Positions 1 to 7,819 of a stretch of 16,891 nucleotides of DNA are shown piece after piece; position 1 is the stretch's first letter, and the number at the start of each line of letters is the position of its first letter. A program made the position numbers and the translations under genes. The DNA is from JADJNW01 sp046314415 (GTDB lineage: Bacteria; Bacteroidota; Bacteroidia; Chitinophagales; Saprospiraceae). The stretch is taken from positions 1 to 16,891 of the forward strand of contig JBKBWT010000112.1 in NCBI GenBank assembly GCA_046314415.1, in the 5' to 3' direction. The notes beneath the pieces are model-generated. The model made no database searches and was not told the DNA's origin. It was given only the letters and a program-made list of their open reading frames with translations.

Positions 1-1
1 A

Positions 2-1210
2 CGCAATTTGGGTTATGTTGTATCCAATCGCCCAGGTGGTCGCGGTAATGAAGACCTATATAAAGTGACCAGAGCCGCTGATAATGTGGTAATTCTGGTA
101 AAAAATGCTTCTGATGGCAGTCCGGTTGCCGGCGCAACAATAGATTTTTCAGCTTGTGGGGAAGGTGCTTTCCAAACGGATGCGAAGGGTGCTTACAATT
201 TACAAATTGTACAAGGCTTAACTTGTAACTTATTGATTCAGAAGGAAGGATACTTGAGTAAAAGCTTACAAATATCTGCTTCCGGTGCACGCGAAACCAA
301 AGAGTTTCAGGTCATGTTGAGCCGAATTGGTGAAGAATACCTCGGCAGAGTGGTGAATTATTCTACGAATTTACCGCTTGAAGGCGTGACGATCAATGCA
401 GTCAACCAAAATACCGGCAGCACAATGGAAACGGTGAGTGATTTTAATGGCGATTATCTGCTGGCGCTGGCACCAAGTACCGTGTATATTGTTCGCTATT
501 CTCGTCCGGGTTTCCGCGACCTAAGCCGCACCGTACGGGCTGACGCCGGTTACAGCCGTGATGTATTAGGCATTATTTCTATGGTTGATGTCAATCTGGC
601 TGGTCCTGGTCAGGTTCAACCGCCCATCACTAATCCTAATACGCCCGGCAATACTACGCCTGATAACACTAATCCAACCGTTACTTCCGGTTTTTCGGTG
701 CAAGTAGCAGCTGGAAAGCAGGCAAATTTAAGCCAATACACTGCCTTGCAAAATTTTGGCGAGCTATATGTGAAGCAAGAAAAAGGACTTGAAAAAGTGC
801 GCATCGGTCCATTCGCTAATCGGCAGGATGCTGACCGAGTACTAGGACTTGTTAAAAATCAAGGTTATAAAGGCGCTTTCATTGTCAAAGAAGAAGGAGT
901 AATACAAAATCCGGCTGGCGGAGGTGATGCCTTGGCTAATAAAGGCGGTACCGAGACACAACCAGTTGTAAACGGGCGCTATCGAATTCAATTGGCAGCC
1001 TACCGGAATCCGCAATTTTTCAAACCGGATAAAATTCAAGACCTGGGTACCATCGAGGACGAAAGACGCGGTGATTTTACCGTAAAATTCCTGGCAGCTT
1101 ATGATACTTTGGAGCGTGCCCGAGCTATCTTAAGCCAAGTGAAAAGCGCGGGATTCAAAGATGCGATTATTGTAGAGAATATTGGCGGCGAGTGGAAGAA
1201 AGTACAATAA
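2..1210 (+). CDS. PD40 / carboxypeptidase-regulatory-like / SPOR envelope protein, 5'-truncated
   Basis: The reading frame is open to the left edge, so the gene begins outside the window. The apparent TTG at 8 is an internal Leu codon. The first visible residues (GYVVSNRPGGRGNEDLY) match the end of a PD40 beta-propeller repeat of the kind found in Bacteroidota OmpA-family proteins. Counting from the codon at 8, residues about 26-106 and 110-198 look like two carboxypeptidase-regulatory (CNA-B-like) beta-sandwich domains. A Pro/Thr/Asn-rich linker (200-226) follows, then two SPOR-type domains (about 228-296 and 323-392), each with a V/I-Q-V/L-A-A start and a late aromatic-x-(A/G)-F/I-I-V segment. 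SPOR domains bind denuded peptidoglycan glycans, so an envelope-anchored periplasmic role is inferred. Family members with PD40 and these sandwich domains usually end in OmpA; here SPOR domains take that place. Domain identity is confident; the precise function is unknown. Confidence 0.85.
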   Translation, partial: RNLGYVVSNRPGGRGNEDLYKVTRAADNVVILVKNASDGSPVAGATIDFSACGEGAFQTDAKGAYNLQIVQGLTCNLLIQKEGYLSKSLQISASGARETKEFQVMLSRIGEEYLGRVVNYSTNLPLEGVTINAVNQNTGSTMETVSDFNGDYLLALAPSTVYIVRYSRPGFRDLSRTVRADAGYSRDVLGIISMVDVNLAGPGQVQPPITNPNTPGNTTPDNTNPTVTSGFSVQVAAGKQANLSQYTALQNFGELYVKQEKGLEKVRIGPFANRQDADRVLGLVKNQGYKGAFIVKEEGVIQNPAGGGDALANKGGTETQPVVNGRYRIQLAAYRNPQFFKPDKIQDLGTIEDERRGDFTVKFLAAYDTLERARAILSQVKSAGFKDAIIVENIGGEWKKVQ

Positions 1211-1230
1211 ATCAACATATTAAACATAAG

Positions 1231-1270
1231 AAAAGTGGGGTATATTATACATTATACCCCACTTATTATA
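1231..1270. terminator. Bidirectional hairpin terminator between convergent genes
   Basis: A perfect 12-bp stem (AAGTGGGGTATA at 1233-1244 with TATACCCCACTT at 1253-1264) closes an 8-nt loop. It sits between the stop of the SPOR protein and the stop of alanine dehydrogenase. It is flanked by A-rich sequence on the left and AT-rich sequence on the right, so it can serve both strands, although neither side has a long uninterrupted T tract. Confidence 0.8.
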
Positions 1271-1286
1271 ATAATAAAACCTTCAA

Positions 1287-2402
1287 TTAAGCCAAGAATT
1301 GCTCAACATCCGCCAGTGGCAAATTAAACGCTTCCGCTACACCAGCATACACGACTTCACCTTTCACCACATTCAAGCCCAATTTTAAAGAAGGATTTTC
1401 CTGACAGGCTTTGACCCAGCCTTTATTCGCCAATTGCAAAGCATAAGGCAAAGTTGCGTTGGTCAAGGCAATTGTTGACGTGTAAGGCACTGCGCCCGGC
1501 ATATTCGCCACGCAATAATGCACCACATCATCAATAATATAAGTAGGATTCGCATGCGTCGTTGGGGTACAGGTTTCAATACAGCCGCCCTGATCTACAG
1601 CTACATCCACCAACACAGTGCCCGGACGCATCAATTTCAACATATCGCGGGTAATGAGTTTTGGCGCTTTCGCACCCGGAATAAGTACCGCACCGACAAT
1701 CAGGTCAGAATCTTTAATATGTTGACGAATATTATACTCATTAGAATAAATCGTAATGACATTATTCGGCATGAAATCTGATAAATAGCGCAGGCGCGTC
1801 AGATTCACATCCATGATCACGACCTCTGCCCCTAAACCAGCCGCCATTTTCGCTGCTTGAGTACCTACAATACCCCCACCTAAAATAAGTACTTTGCCTG
1901 GAGGCACCCCGGGTACGCCACCTAACAAAACCCCCCGCCCTTTGATCGGCTTTTCCAGGTATTTTGCACCTTCCTGAATCGCCATGCGTCCGGCTACTTC
2001 TGACATCGGAATCAACAAGGGCAAAGACCGATCTGGTAATTCCACTGTTTCATACGCCAGACATACTGCTTTGCTTTTGATCATGGCATGCGTCAAAGGC
2101 TCATAGGAAGCAAAATGGAAATATGTAAATACCAGTTGGTCAGGTTTTATCATATTATATTCTACCTCGATAGGTTCTTTCACCTTCATAATCATTTCTG
2201 CAATGTCGAATATCTCTGCCGCCGTTGCTAAAATTTTAGCGCCAGCAGAAACGTATTCTTCATCCAGAAAACCACTGCCCTCGCCGGCGGAAGCCTGCAC
2301 GTACACGGTATGTCCGCGTTTATTCAGTTCAAAAGCTCCGGCAGGCGTAAGCGCCACGCGGTTTTCGTTGTCTTTAATCTCTTTTGGAACACCAATAATC
2401 AT
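1287..2402 (-). CDS. ald: Alanine dehydrogenase
   Basis: NAD-dependent L-alanine dehydrogenase interconverts L-alanine with pyruvate and ammonia in the cytoplasm. The 371 residues equal the usual family length. The N-terminus (MIIGVPKEIKDNENRVALTP) is the family signature. All expected active-site residues are at canonical positions: Arg15, Lys75, His96 (in TYFHFA) and Asp270 (in AVDQGG). The Rossmann nucleotide-binding motif GGGIVG is at residues 175-180, with an acidic residue (Asp198) at the end of the second strand, as expected for NAD. The ATG start is fixed by the conserved N-terminus. The gene appears monocistronic: it ends at a shared bidirectional hairpin, and a 219-bp repeat-bearing spacer separates it from mqnD on the same strand. 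Confidence 0.97.
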   Translation of the reverse strand: MIIGVPKEIKDNENRVALTPAGAFELNKRGHTVYVQASAGEGSGFLDEEYVSAGAKILATAAEIFDIAEMIMKVKEPIEVEYNMIKPDQLVFTYFHFASYEPLTHAMIKSKAVCLAYETVELPDRSLPLLIPMSEVAGRMAIQEGAKYLEKPIKGRGVLLGGVPGVPPGKVLILGGGIVGTQAAKMAAGLGAEVVIMDVNLTRLRYLSDFMPNNVITIYSNEYNIRQHIKDSDLIVGAVLIPGAKAPKLITRDMLKLMRPGTVLVDVAVDQGGCIETCTPTTHANPTYIIDDVVHYCVANMPGAVPYTSTIALTNATLPYALQLANKGWVKACQENPSLKLGLNVVKGEVVYAGVAEAFNLPLADVEQFLA

Positions 2403-2418
2403 GGGTTTTCTATTATTT

Positions 2419-2516
2419 GATTAGGAAATTAGAATGTTAATTTTAGATTTTAGATTTTAGATTTTAGATTTTTAATATATAAATGTCTAATGTCTAGTGT
2501 CTAATAGCTAGCGTTT
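2419..2516. repeat. Degenerate 7-bp periodic tandem array
   Basis: The 219-bp spacer 2403-2621 contains a continuous 7-bp period. Four exact copies of ATTTTAG start at 2440, 2447, 2454 and 2461. They pass through two AT-only units into AATGTCT (2482, 2489), AGTGTCT (2496) and AATAGCT (2503), all in the same register. Units further upstream (AAATTAG at 2426, AATGTTA at 2433) extend the period. The array lies 5' of ald and 3' of mqnD. The rest of the spacer, 2517-2621, is AT-rich with no gene I can support. Confidence 0.8.
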
Positions 2517-2621
2517 TTCAAAAAGTTGCGCAAAAATAAAAAAGGTTTTTTATTCGCCGCATAACACTGCCCGGGACACCTAATAAAAATGTCCAAAAAG
2601 AAATGTAGGCGTCCAGGATTA

Positions 2622-3473
2622 TTATAATGGAGTGGAGATATGCTCGGTTAAAAAAATTGATGCATTGGTAGCGGGAATTAACTGCTTTTCCTGAGCTACG
2701 TCAAATAAATGTTGCACCGCTGCCCTACCCTGCTCACCGAGCCTGGCGGTATAATGATTAACATATAAATCGATATGCTGATACATAATCGCTTCTTCCA
2801 TCTCCTGTGCGTGCGCCCGTACGAAGTTGAGTGAAGATTTTGGATGGTCAAAAGCAAATTGCACGCTGCGTTGCATGACCCGATTTACTTTATGTTGTAA
2901 CGCTTCCGGCAGACTGCGTTTGACTACGATTCCACCCAGCGGAATAGGCATTCCCGTCGTGGTTTCCCAAAATTCGCCCAGATCAATCAGCTTTACCAAG
3001 CCTTTTTGGGCGTAAGTAAACCGATTCTCGTGGATGATTAATCCTGCATCTACCTCGCCGTTTAAAACCGCATCTTCAATATTCGAAAACAAGGTTTCTA
3101 CTTTATTCCTGGCATCCGGATAAGCCACACCAAGCAGAAAATTCGCAGTGGTAAACTTTCCGGGAATCGCAATTTTACTCTCAATGATTTCGGTATCACT
3201 CAACGGGCGTTTGGCGATGAGGAGCGGACCACAATTATTACCCAGCGCGCTACCCGCATCCAAAAGGCTATAATGTTCCGTCAGGTAAGCAAAAGCGTGA
3301 TAACTCAACTTAGTAATATCTAAATCTTGAGCAAAAGCCTGTTGATTCAACGCCTCTACATCAGCCATAACCACCTCAAATTCAAGCCCTTCTGTATCAA
3401 TTTTACCATGAATCATTGCATCAAAAATGAACGTATCATTGGGGCAAGGCGAAAAGCCTAAAGATAATTTCAT
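2622..3473 (-). CDS. mqnD: 1,4-dihydroxy-6-naphthoate synthase
   Basis: MqnD converts cyclic dehypoxanthinyl futalosine to 1,4-dihydroxy-6-naphthoate in the futalosine route to menaquinone. The 283-residue protein has the family's periplasmic-binding-protein-like fold signatures: SPCPNDTF at residues 8-15, the TKLSYHAF segment at 54-61, GNNCGPLL at 78-85, and LIIHEN at 145-150. His148 corresponds to the catalytic histidine described for the Thermus enzyme (His145). The start ATG is at the conserved MKLSLGFSPCPNDTF terminus. Its presence predicts that the organism makes menaquinone by the futalosine pathway, with the other mqn genes elsewhere. It is divergent from rluA across a 92-bp spacer consisting almost wholly of an inverted 8-bp repeat array. 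Confidence 0.95.
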   Translation of the reverse strand: MKLSLGFSPCPNDTFIFDAMIHGKIDTEGLEFEVVMADVEALNQQAFAQDLDITKLSYHAFAYLTEHYSLLDAGSALGNNCGPLLIAKRPLSDTEIIESKIAIPGKFTTANFLLGVAYPDARNKVETLFSNIEDAVLNGEVDAGLIIHENRFTYAQKGLVKLIDLGEFWETTTGMPIPLGGIVVKRSLPEALQHKVNRVMQRSVQFAFDHPKSSLNFVRAHAQEMEEAIMYQHIDLYVNHYTARLGEQGRAAVQHLFDVAQEKQLIPATNASIFLTEHISTPL

Positions 3474-3481
3474 ATTTTTGT

Positions 3482-3558
3482 GTGTTTGAGTGTTTTGGTG
3501 TTCATGTGTTAACGTGGCACAACAACCATAACACTAAAATACAACAACACCATAACAC
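3482..3558. repeat. Inverted 8-bp periodic array in the mqnD/rluA divergent spacer
   Basis: On the plus strand GTGTT recurs exactly every 8 bp at 3482, 3490, 3498 and 3506. The right half carries the reverse complement AACAC at 3530-3534, 3546-3550 and 3554-3558, in units such as CATAACAC (3527-3534 and 3551-3558). The outer pairs 3482/3558 and 3490/3550 share one symmetry centre near 3520, so the tract is an imperfect inverted repeat built of short tandem units. It fills nearly all of the space between the two divergent start codons, where both promoters would be expected. Confidence 0.75.
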
Positions 3559-3565
3559 AAATTAA

Positions 3566-4249
3566 ATGCAAATCATTTACGAAGATAATCATCTCATTGC
3601 GGTAAACAAGCCATCCGGCGCGCTGGTTCAAGGCGACGAAACGGGCGATCGTCCTTTAAGCGAGGATGTGAAGTTATACATTAAAGATCGTTATAATAAG
3701 CCAGGCGACGTCTTCCTTGGCGTGATTCACCGACTGGATCGTCCGGTAAGTGGAGTGGTTATTTTTGCGCGCACGAGCAAGGCACTGGAGCGCATGAATC
3801 GGTTGTTTCAGGAGCGAAAAATTGAAAAAACATACTGGGCAATCGTCAACGAACGTCCAGAACCGATTACCGGCAAATTGACGCATTTTATATTAAAAGA
3901 TAAAAGTAAAAATATTGTAAAAGCGTTTGATTTTCAAAGCAGTAGAGCAAAAGATGCCAAAGAGGCAATTTTAGAATACGACCTGATTGCTGAAATTGGT
4001 AACCAGCATTTGCTGGAAGTGCATCCGCTCACTGGACGCCCCCACCAGATTCGGGCACAATTGGCGAAAATCGGCTGTCCTATTCGCGGAGATTTGAAAT
4101 ATGGTGCGCCCAAAGCCAATGAAGATGGCTCCATTTGTTTACATTGCCGGAAATTGGCTTTTGAACATCCCGTAACGAAGGTGAGAGTGGAAATCAGCGC
4201 CCGCCCCCCGGAAAATCAATATTGGCGAATTTTTAATAATTTAATCTAA
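3566..4249 (+). CDS. RluA-family pseudouridine synthase
   Basis: The enzyme isomerises uridine to pseudouridine in rRNA or tRNA. At 227 residues it is a compact catalytic domain without an N-terminal S4 domain. The signature motif HRLDRPVSG is at residues 55-63, with catalytic Asp58. The second family motif HPLTGRPHQIRAQL is at 153-166, followed by GDLKYGA. The protein starts directly with the strand YEDNHLIAVNKPSG typical of the family. Lack of S4 and the length fit single-domain RluA/RluC/TruC relatives, but the target uridine cannot be read from sequence. It is divergent from mqnD and ends at a strong bidirectional hairpin. Confidence 0.92.
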   Translation: MQIIYEDNHLIAVNKPSGALVQGDETGDRPLSEDVKLYIKDRYNKPGDVFLGVIHRLDRPVSGVVIFARTSKALERMNRLFQERKIEKTYWAIVNERPEPITGKLTHFILKDKSKNIVKAFDFQSSRAKDAKEAILEYDLIAEIGNQHLLEVHPLTGRPHQIRAQLAKIGCPIRGDLKYGAPKANEDGSICLHCRKLAFEHPVTKVRVEISARPPENQYWRIFNNLI

Positions 4250-4286
4250 ATAATAAGGGTATGTTTTTGAAACATACCCTTATTAT
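4250..4286. terminator. Bidirectional hairpin terminator
   Basis: A perfect 17-bp stem (4250-4266 with 4270-4286; core AAGGGTATGTTT / AAACATACCCTT) closes a 3-nt loop. It begins just past the rluA stop codon and lies 30 bp past the stop of the convergent ABC permease. It is the strongest hairpin in the window. Confidence 0.85.
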
Positions 4287-4315
4287 ATCTTATAAATTTA
4301 TATTATTACGCTTAC

Positions 4316-5578
4316 TTACTTCTGCCGCATCGCTACCACCGGGTCCATTCGGGCAGCTTGTAACGCTGGGATAATCCCCGAAATAACCCCGACTACCACC
4401 GAAGAAATAACCCCCAGCGAAATATTTGCCAGTGACATATACAATTCAAAATCAATTAATTGCGACAAAATAGTTGTAATTATAAAGACCAGTAATAAAC
4501 CAACCGCTCCACCTACTAAACACAAAATCACTGATTCTATTAAGAATTCTAATAATATTACATACTGTTTGGCGCCTAACGCTTTTTTGATACCGATAAT
4601 ATTCGTACGTTCTTTCACCGATACAAACATGATATTGGAAACACTAAACATGCCTACAAAAATGGCAAAACCACCCACTACCAAGCCAAGCATATTGAGT
4701 ACACCGAAGAAGCTATTGAGAAAACCCGAAATAATAGAAATGGTATTCAGTGCAAAATCGCTTTCTTCGCGTGGTTGCAGGCGGCGGTGCGCCCGCAGAA
4801 TACCGGTGAGCTCGTCCTTCAATTCTTCTACATCCACCCCAGGTGCCGCTTTGATATTAACTGAGGAGTTACCAAAAGGATGATTGGGTTTGAGGTTGGC
4901 AATTTTTCGGGCATATTCATAAGAAATCAGGATGCAATCATCAAAATTCAACACATTCACCAAGCTTTCCCCTTCTTTTTTCAAAACCCCGATTACCTCC
5001 ATCGGTCGCCCATTTACTTTGATGGTTTTACCAATGGGATCAATATTGCCGGTAAATAACTGTTCTGCTACATGAAAGCCTAAAATAGCCTTATTCGCAC
5101 CAAAATTATATTCGGCTTGTGAAAAATAGCGCCCATCATCATATTCAAAATTAAACATTTCACCAAAATCACTGGTGATGCCAATCATATAAGCACCTTC
5201 GGCACTACTGGAGCGGTACTTAGCAGTACGGCTACCCACTTCGACATGATAGGACACCAAGCCTGCCAGTTTAGAACGTTCGGTAACGGCTTTAAAATCC
5301 TGGTAATCAATGTTGCGGCGACGCATAATCTTGAACCAGTTCTGCCCGGGGTCTTCCGCCCAGGAAAACTTACTGAGGTAAACAACATCGCTACCCAATT
5401 TCTCAATGCTGCCGCGCACATTGTCCTCCAGCGAATCGACCGCTGAATGAACGCCTATAATACAAAAAATACCAATGGAAACGCCGAGCAGCGACAGGAA
5501 ACTGCGTAGTTTGTTGCCTTGCAACTGTTGCAACGCCTGCATAACGCTCTCCGCAATGATTTTAAATAAAATATTCAT
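4316..5578 (-). CDS. ABC transporter permease, MacB/FtsX type
   Basis: This is an inner-membrane permease of the type VII (MacB/LolC/FtsX) ABC family. The 420 residues show the classic order. A short cytoplasmic helix leads into TM1 (about 28-44, after the GNKLRSFLSLLGVSIG motif at 21-36). A large periplasmic core domain (MacB_PCD, about 45-285) follows. Three C-terminal membrane segments lie at about 294-318, 344-370 and 385-404. The coupling-helix region VKERTNIIGIKKALGA is at 321-336, and the terminal signature ends PALQAARMDPVVAMR. No ATPase or membrane-fusion partner is adjacent, so the cognate ATP-binding protein is encoded elsewhere. Substrate is unknown: lipoprotein, peptide or drug efflux roles are all known in this family. 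Confidence 0.93.
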   Translation of the reverse strand: MNILFKIIAESVMQALQQLQGNKLRSFLSLLGVSIGIFCIIGVHSAVDSLEDNVRGSIEKLGSDVVYLSKFSWAEDPGQNWFKIMRRRNIDYQDFKAVTERSKLAGLVSYHVEVGSRTAKYRSSSAEGAYMIGITSDFGEMFNFEYDDGRYFSQAEYNFGANKAILGFHVAEQLFTGNIDPIGKTIKVNGRPMEVIGVLKKEGESLVNVLNFDDCILISYEYARKIANLKPNHPFGNSSVNIKAAPGVDVEELKDELTGILRAHRRLQPREESDFALNTISIISGFLNSFFGVLNMLGLVVGGFAIFVGMFSVSNIMFVSVKERTNIIGIKKALGAKQYVILLEFLIESVILCLVGGAVGLLLVFIITTILSQLIDFELYMSLANISLGVISSVVVGVISGIIPALQAARMDPVVAMRQK

Positions 5579-5890
5579 AAGCCTATGATTTCAAGCTCGA
5601 ATGTAAATTTTAATTTTACCTTGGAACAATTGATTCGATCAAATGATCGTTTTTTTCGATTGAAGTAACAAAGTATGCTAAAAAAACTTTTTCCCAGCTT
5701 TTTGACGGAAGATAATTCCCGTTATCGCAACAAATTACGTGAATGAAACGTATAAGGAAATGAGAGGATTTCAGAATGCATCCGAGTGTTCTGGTAATCA
5801 ATTATTTCCTTTTATAAAAAGCTGATAAAAACTAACCAGCACTGCTTAGAATTATTATCTTTGCCGTCAATTTTTTGAAAACGAAGGAGA
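5579..5890. other. 312-bp divergent intergenic region, permease/queA
   Basis: No protein-coding gene can be supported here. The right end holds a candidate queA promoter. At 5636-5649 a small hairpin (CGATC, AAAT loop, GATCG) is followed by seven T residues (5650-5656), resembling a short plus-strand terminator with no obvious upstream gene. An imperfect long-range inverted pair AAGGAAAT (5754-5761) / ATTTCCTT (5804-5811) is also present. These signals are too short to call an RNA gene or riboswitch. Confidence 0.5.
5856..5863 (+). promoter_or_regulatory. Candidate queA promoter -7 box (TATCTTTG)
   Basis: TATCTTTG matches the Bacteroidota -7 consensus TAnnTTTG exactly, 27 bp upstream of the queA start codon. 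No convincing TTTG -33 element is found 19-21 bp upstream, so support rests on the -7 box and its position. Confidence 0.5.
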
Positions 5891-6955
5891 ATGAGAACCA
5901 AACTGTCACAATTTGGATTTGAATTACCAAAAAAATTAGTAGCACAGCATCCTGCCAAAAACCGAGACGAATCTCGCCTGATGGTTTTATACCGGAATAC
6001 TGGAAAGATTGAACACAAGATTTTTAAAGACGTCATCGACTATTTTGACGATGGCGACGTGATGATTTTCAACAATACCAAGGTATTTCCCGCCCGCCTA
6101 TATGGCAAAAAGGAAAAAACCGGTGCCAAGATCGAAGTATTCTTATTGCGTGAACTCAACCGCGACGCTCGCCTGTGGGATGTATTGGTGGATCCCGCGC
6201 GCAAAATCCGGGTGGGCAATAAACTCTACTTCAGTGATGATAATGATAATGATATCTTGGTAGCAGAAGTAGTGGATAATACGACTTCACGTGGACGTAC
6301 CATACGTTTTTTGTATGATGGACCAGAGGAAGAATTTCAAAAAGACCTGTACGATCTGGGAAATACGCCTTTGCCCAAATACATTACCCGTAATCCGAAT
6401 GAAGCCGACCGCGAACGTTATCAAACGGTCTATGCTAAAGAAGTAGGTGCGGTAGCCGCACCGACAGCCGGTTTGCACTTTAGTAAAGAGTTAATGAAAC
6501 GGCTGGAAATCAAGGGCTTGGAATTTGCCGAACTCACGCTACACATCGGTTTGGGCACTTTCCGTACGATTGATGTAGAGGATTTGTCCAAGCATAAAAT
6601 GGATGCCGAGTATTTCAAAATTGCTGCCGAAGCGGTTAACACCGTAAATAAAGCCAAAGAACGTCGCAGCCGTATCTGTGCCATCGGTACTACTTCGATG
6701 CGGGCAGTAGAATCCGCCGTTTCAGCAGAAGGCATGTTGAAGCCAGCGGAGGGCTGGACGAATAAATTTATTTATCCACCCTATGATTTTAGCATTGCCA
6801 ATGCGATGATTACCAATTTTCATCTGCCTAAATCAAGCCTGCTGATTATGGTATGCGCATTTGGTGGTTACGATTTGATTATGGAAGCTTATGAAGAAGC
6901 CATCAAAGAAGAGTACCGCTTCTTTAGTTATGGCGACGCTATGTTGATTTTATAA
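5891..6955 (+). CDS. queA: S-adenosylmethionine:tRNA ribosyltransferase-isomerase
   Basis: QueA transfers and isomerises the ribosyl moiety of AdoMet onto preQ1-modified tRNA, giving epoxyqueuosine at the wobble position of GUN-anticodon tRNAs. The 354 residues match the family length. Motifs in order: FNNTKVFPARL (60-70), PLPKYITR (160-167), GAVAAPTAGLHF (186-197), GTFRTI (222-227), GTTSMRAVES (266-275), TNFHLPKSSLL (308-318) and the C-terminal FSYGDAMLI (345-353). The ATG is kept because the following residues (SQFGFELPKKLVAQHP) align with the family N-terminus. An AAGGAG tract (5884-5889) lies only 1 nt before it, too close for normal Shine-Dalgarno spacing. A GATAAT microsatellite encodes an acidic Asp/Asn stretch at residues 116-121. 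Confidence 0.97.
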   Translation: MRTKLSQFGFELPKKLVAQHPAKNRDESRLMVLYRNTGKIEHKIFKDVIDYFDDGDVMIFNNTKVFPARLYGKKEKTGAKIEVFLLRELNRDARLWDVLVDPARKIRVGNKLYFSDDNDNDILVAEVVDNTTSRGRTIRFLYDGPEEEFQKDLYDLGNTPLPKYITRNPNEADRERYQTVYAKEVGAVAAPTAGLHFSKELMKRLEIKGLEFAELTLHIGLGTFRTIDVEDLSKHKMDAEYFKIAAEAVNTVNKAKERRSRICAIGTTSMRAVESAVSAEGMLKPAEGWTNKFIYPPYDFSIANAMITNFHLPKSSLLIMVCAFGGYDLIMEAYEEAIKEEYRFFSYGDAMLIL

Positions 6956-7091
6956 AATGCACTTGGTATCGTATAAGCGATCGAAATGTTCAGTGGAAAT
7001 CGTAGATTTCTGAAACTTTAACATAGTTCCAAGCCGTTAAAGCCATTTAAATAGCAATAATTACACGGCGAAAGCGTATCTTTCTGTGACA

Positions 7092-7117
7092 GCAAAAAGA
7101 TGCGCTTTTTGCGTTTT
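7092..7117 (+). terminator. Possible queA terminator
   Basis: GCAAAAAG (7092-7099) pairs perfectly with CTTTTTGC (7105-7112) around a 5-nt loop, followed by GTTTT. It lies 136 bp past the queA stop and 34 bp before the next start codon. The stem is AT-rich and the T tract short, so this is a modest call. The preceding 6956-7091 holds no gene I can support. Confidence 0.4.
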
Positions 7118-7151
7118 ATCCGGTAACACTTTAGCGAATTGTTCTAATCTC

Positions 7152-7809
7152 ATGAAGCAGCAACTCTTACTTCTATCGCTCCTCATTGCATTCAATGAAG
7201 GACTGCTGGCATTCAACGGAGCGCCACAATCTCCTATTTCTTTGGCTTTCTATTCGGAGCAGATCAGTATTGATTTCAGTACCGACATTCTCAACGCACA
7301 GTGTACGAAAGTGGACGAGAAAAGTATTCTCAATTTTTATCGTCAATTGGAAAAATCGGATTATCGTACCTTACTCACTAATTTGCAACAGCAACAGAAG
7401 CACTTGAATCTCAATGACTGGCTGTTTTTTCAACTGATGCGCAATAGCGTCCAGGAAATTTTTCGGCAAAAATCAAGCCTGGAACAGGAACTGGCGTGCT
7501 GGTTTTTCCTGTCGCAAGCAGGGTTTGACACTCGTCTGACTTACCTCGACCAACGGGTATTCGTGTATGTGTATTCTAAAGATGAGATTTTTGAAGTTCC
7601 TATGATCGAGGAAAAAGGGCGCACTTACGTAAATCTGACGAGTCTGCAAACCGGTAAGAAGCCAGCAACCTTATATCTGCTGGAATTTGCGCCCCACCCG
7701 AATGGGAAAGCCTTCTCTTTTTCGCTTAGCAAATTCCCCAAATTTCAACCTCAAGCTGCTACGCGCCAAGTCTCCTTTACGTACAAAGGGACGGTACAAC
7801 AACTGGATG
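7152..7809 (+). CDS. Secreted protein, N-terminal part (interrupted by assembly gap)
   Basis: The frame is open from upstream (GTG at 7086), but ATG 7152 is preferred because it begins a signal-peptide-like sequence: Met-Lys, then a hydrophobic run LLLLSLLIAF, then Ala residues near 20-24. The 219 complete codons run into the 10-N gap. Residues about 108-165 contain a segment with a W-F-F-L-S-x-A-G-F start and a later Y-S-K-D-E-I-F-E-V-P stretch. I associate this pattern with secreted papain/transglutaminase-fold proteins of Bacteroidota, but that is a weak recognition. The frame before the gap is not the frame of the open sequence after it; joining them needs a true gap length of 2 modulo 3 rather than 10. 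This part and the following fragment are most simply one gene. Confidence 0.75.
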
Positions 7810-7819
7810 NNNNNNNNNN
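7810..7819. other. Assembly gap (10 N)
   Basis: Ten consecutive N interrupt an otherwise continuous coding region. The stated length is incompatible with an intact frame across it, so it is probably a placeholder rather than a measured gap. Confidence 0.98.

Noticed and set aside
5579..5890. Riboswitch (preQ1 or SAM type) before queA
   Set aside because: No recognisable aptamer core or paired helices typical of those classes could be seen, and the predicted leader after the -7 box is only about 20 nt.
6995..7011. GAAATC-GTA-GATTTC hairpin downstream of queA
   Set aside because: Short stem with no T tract; the hairpin at 7092-7112 is a slightly better terminator candidate.
7086..7151. GTG start for the secreted protein at 7086
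   Set aside because: It would bury the signal peptide behind 22 Cys-containing residues and overlap a terminator-like hairpin.
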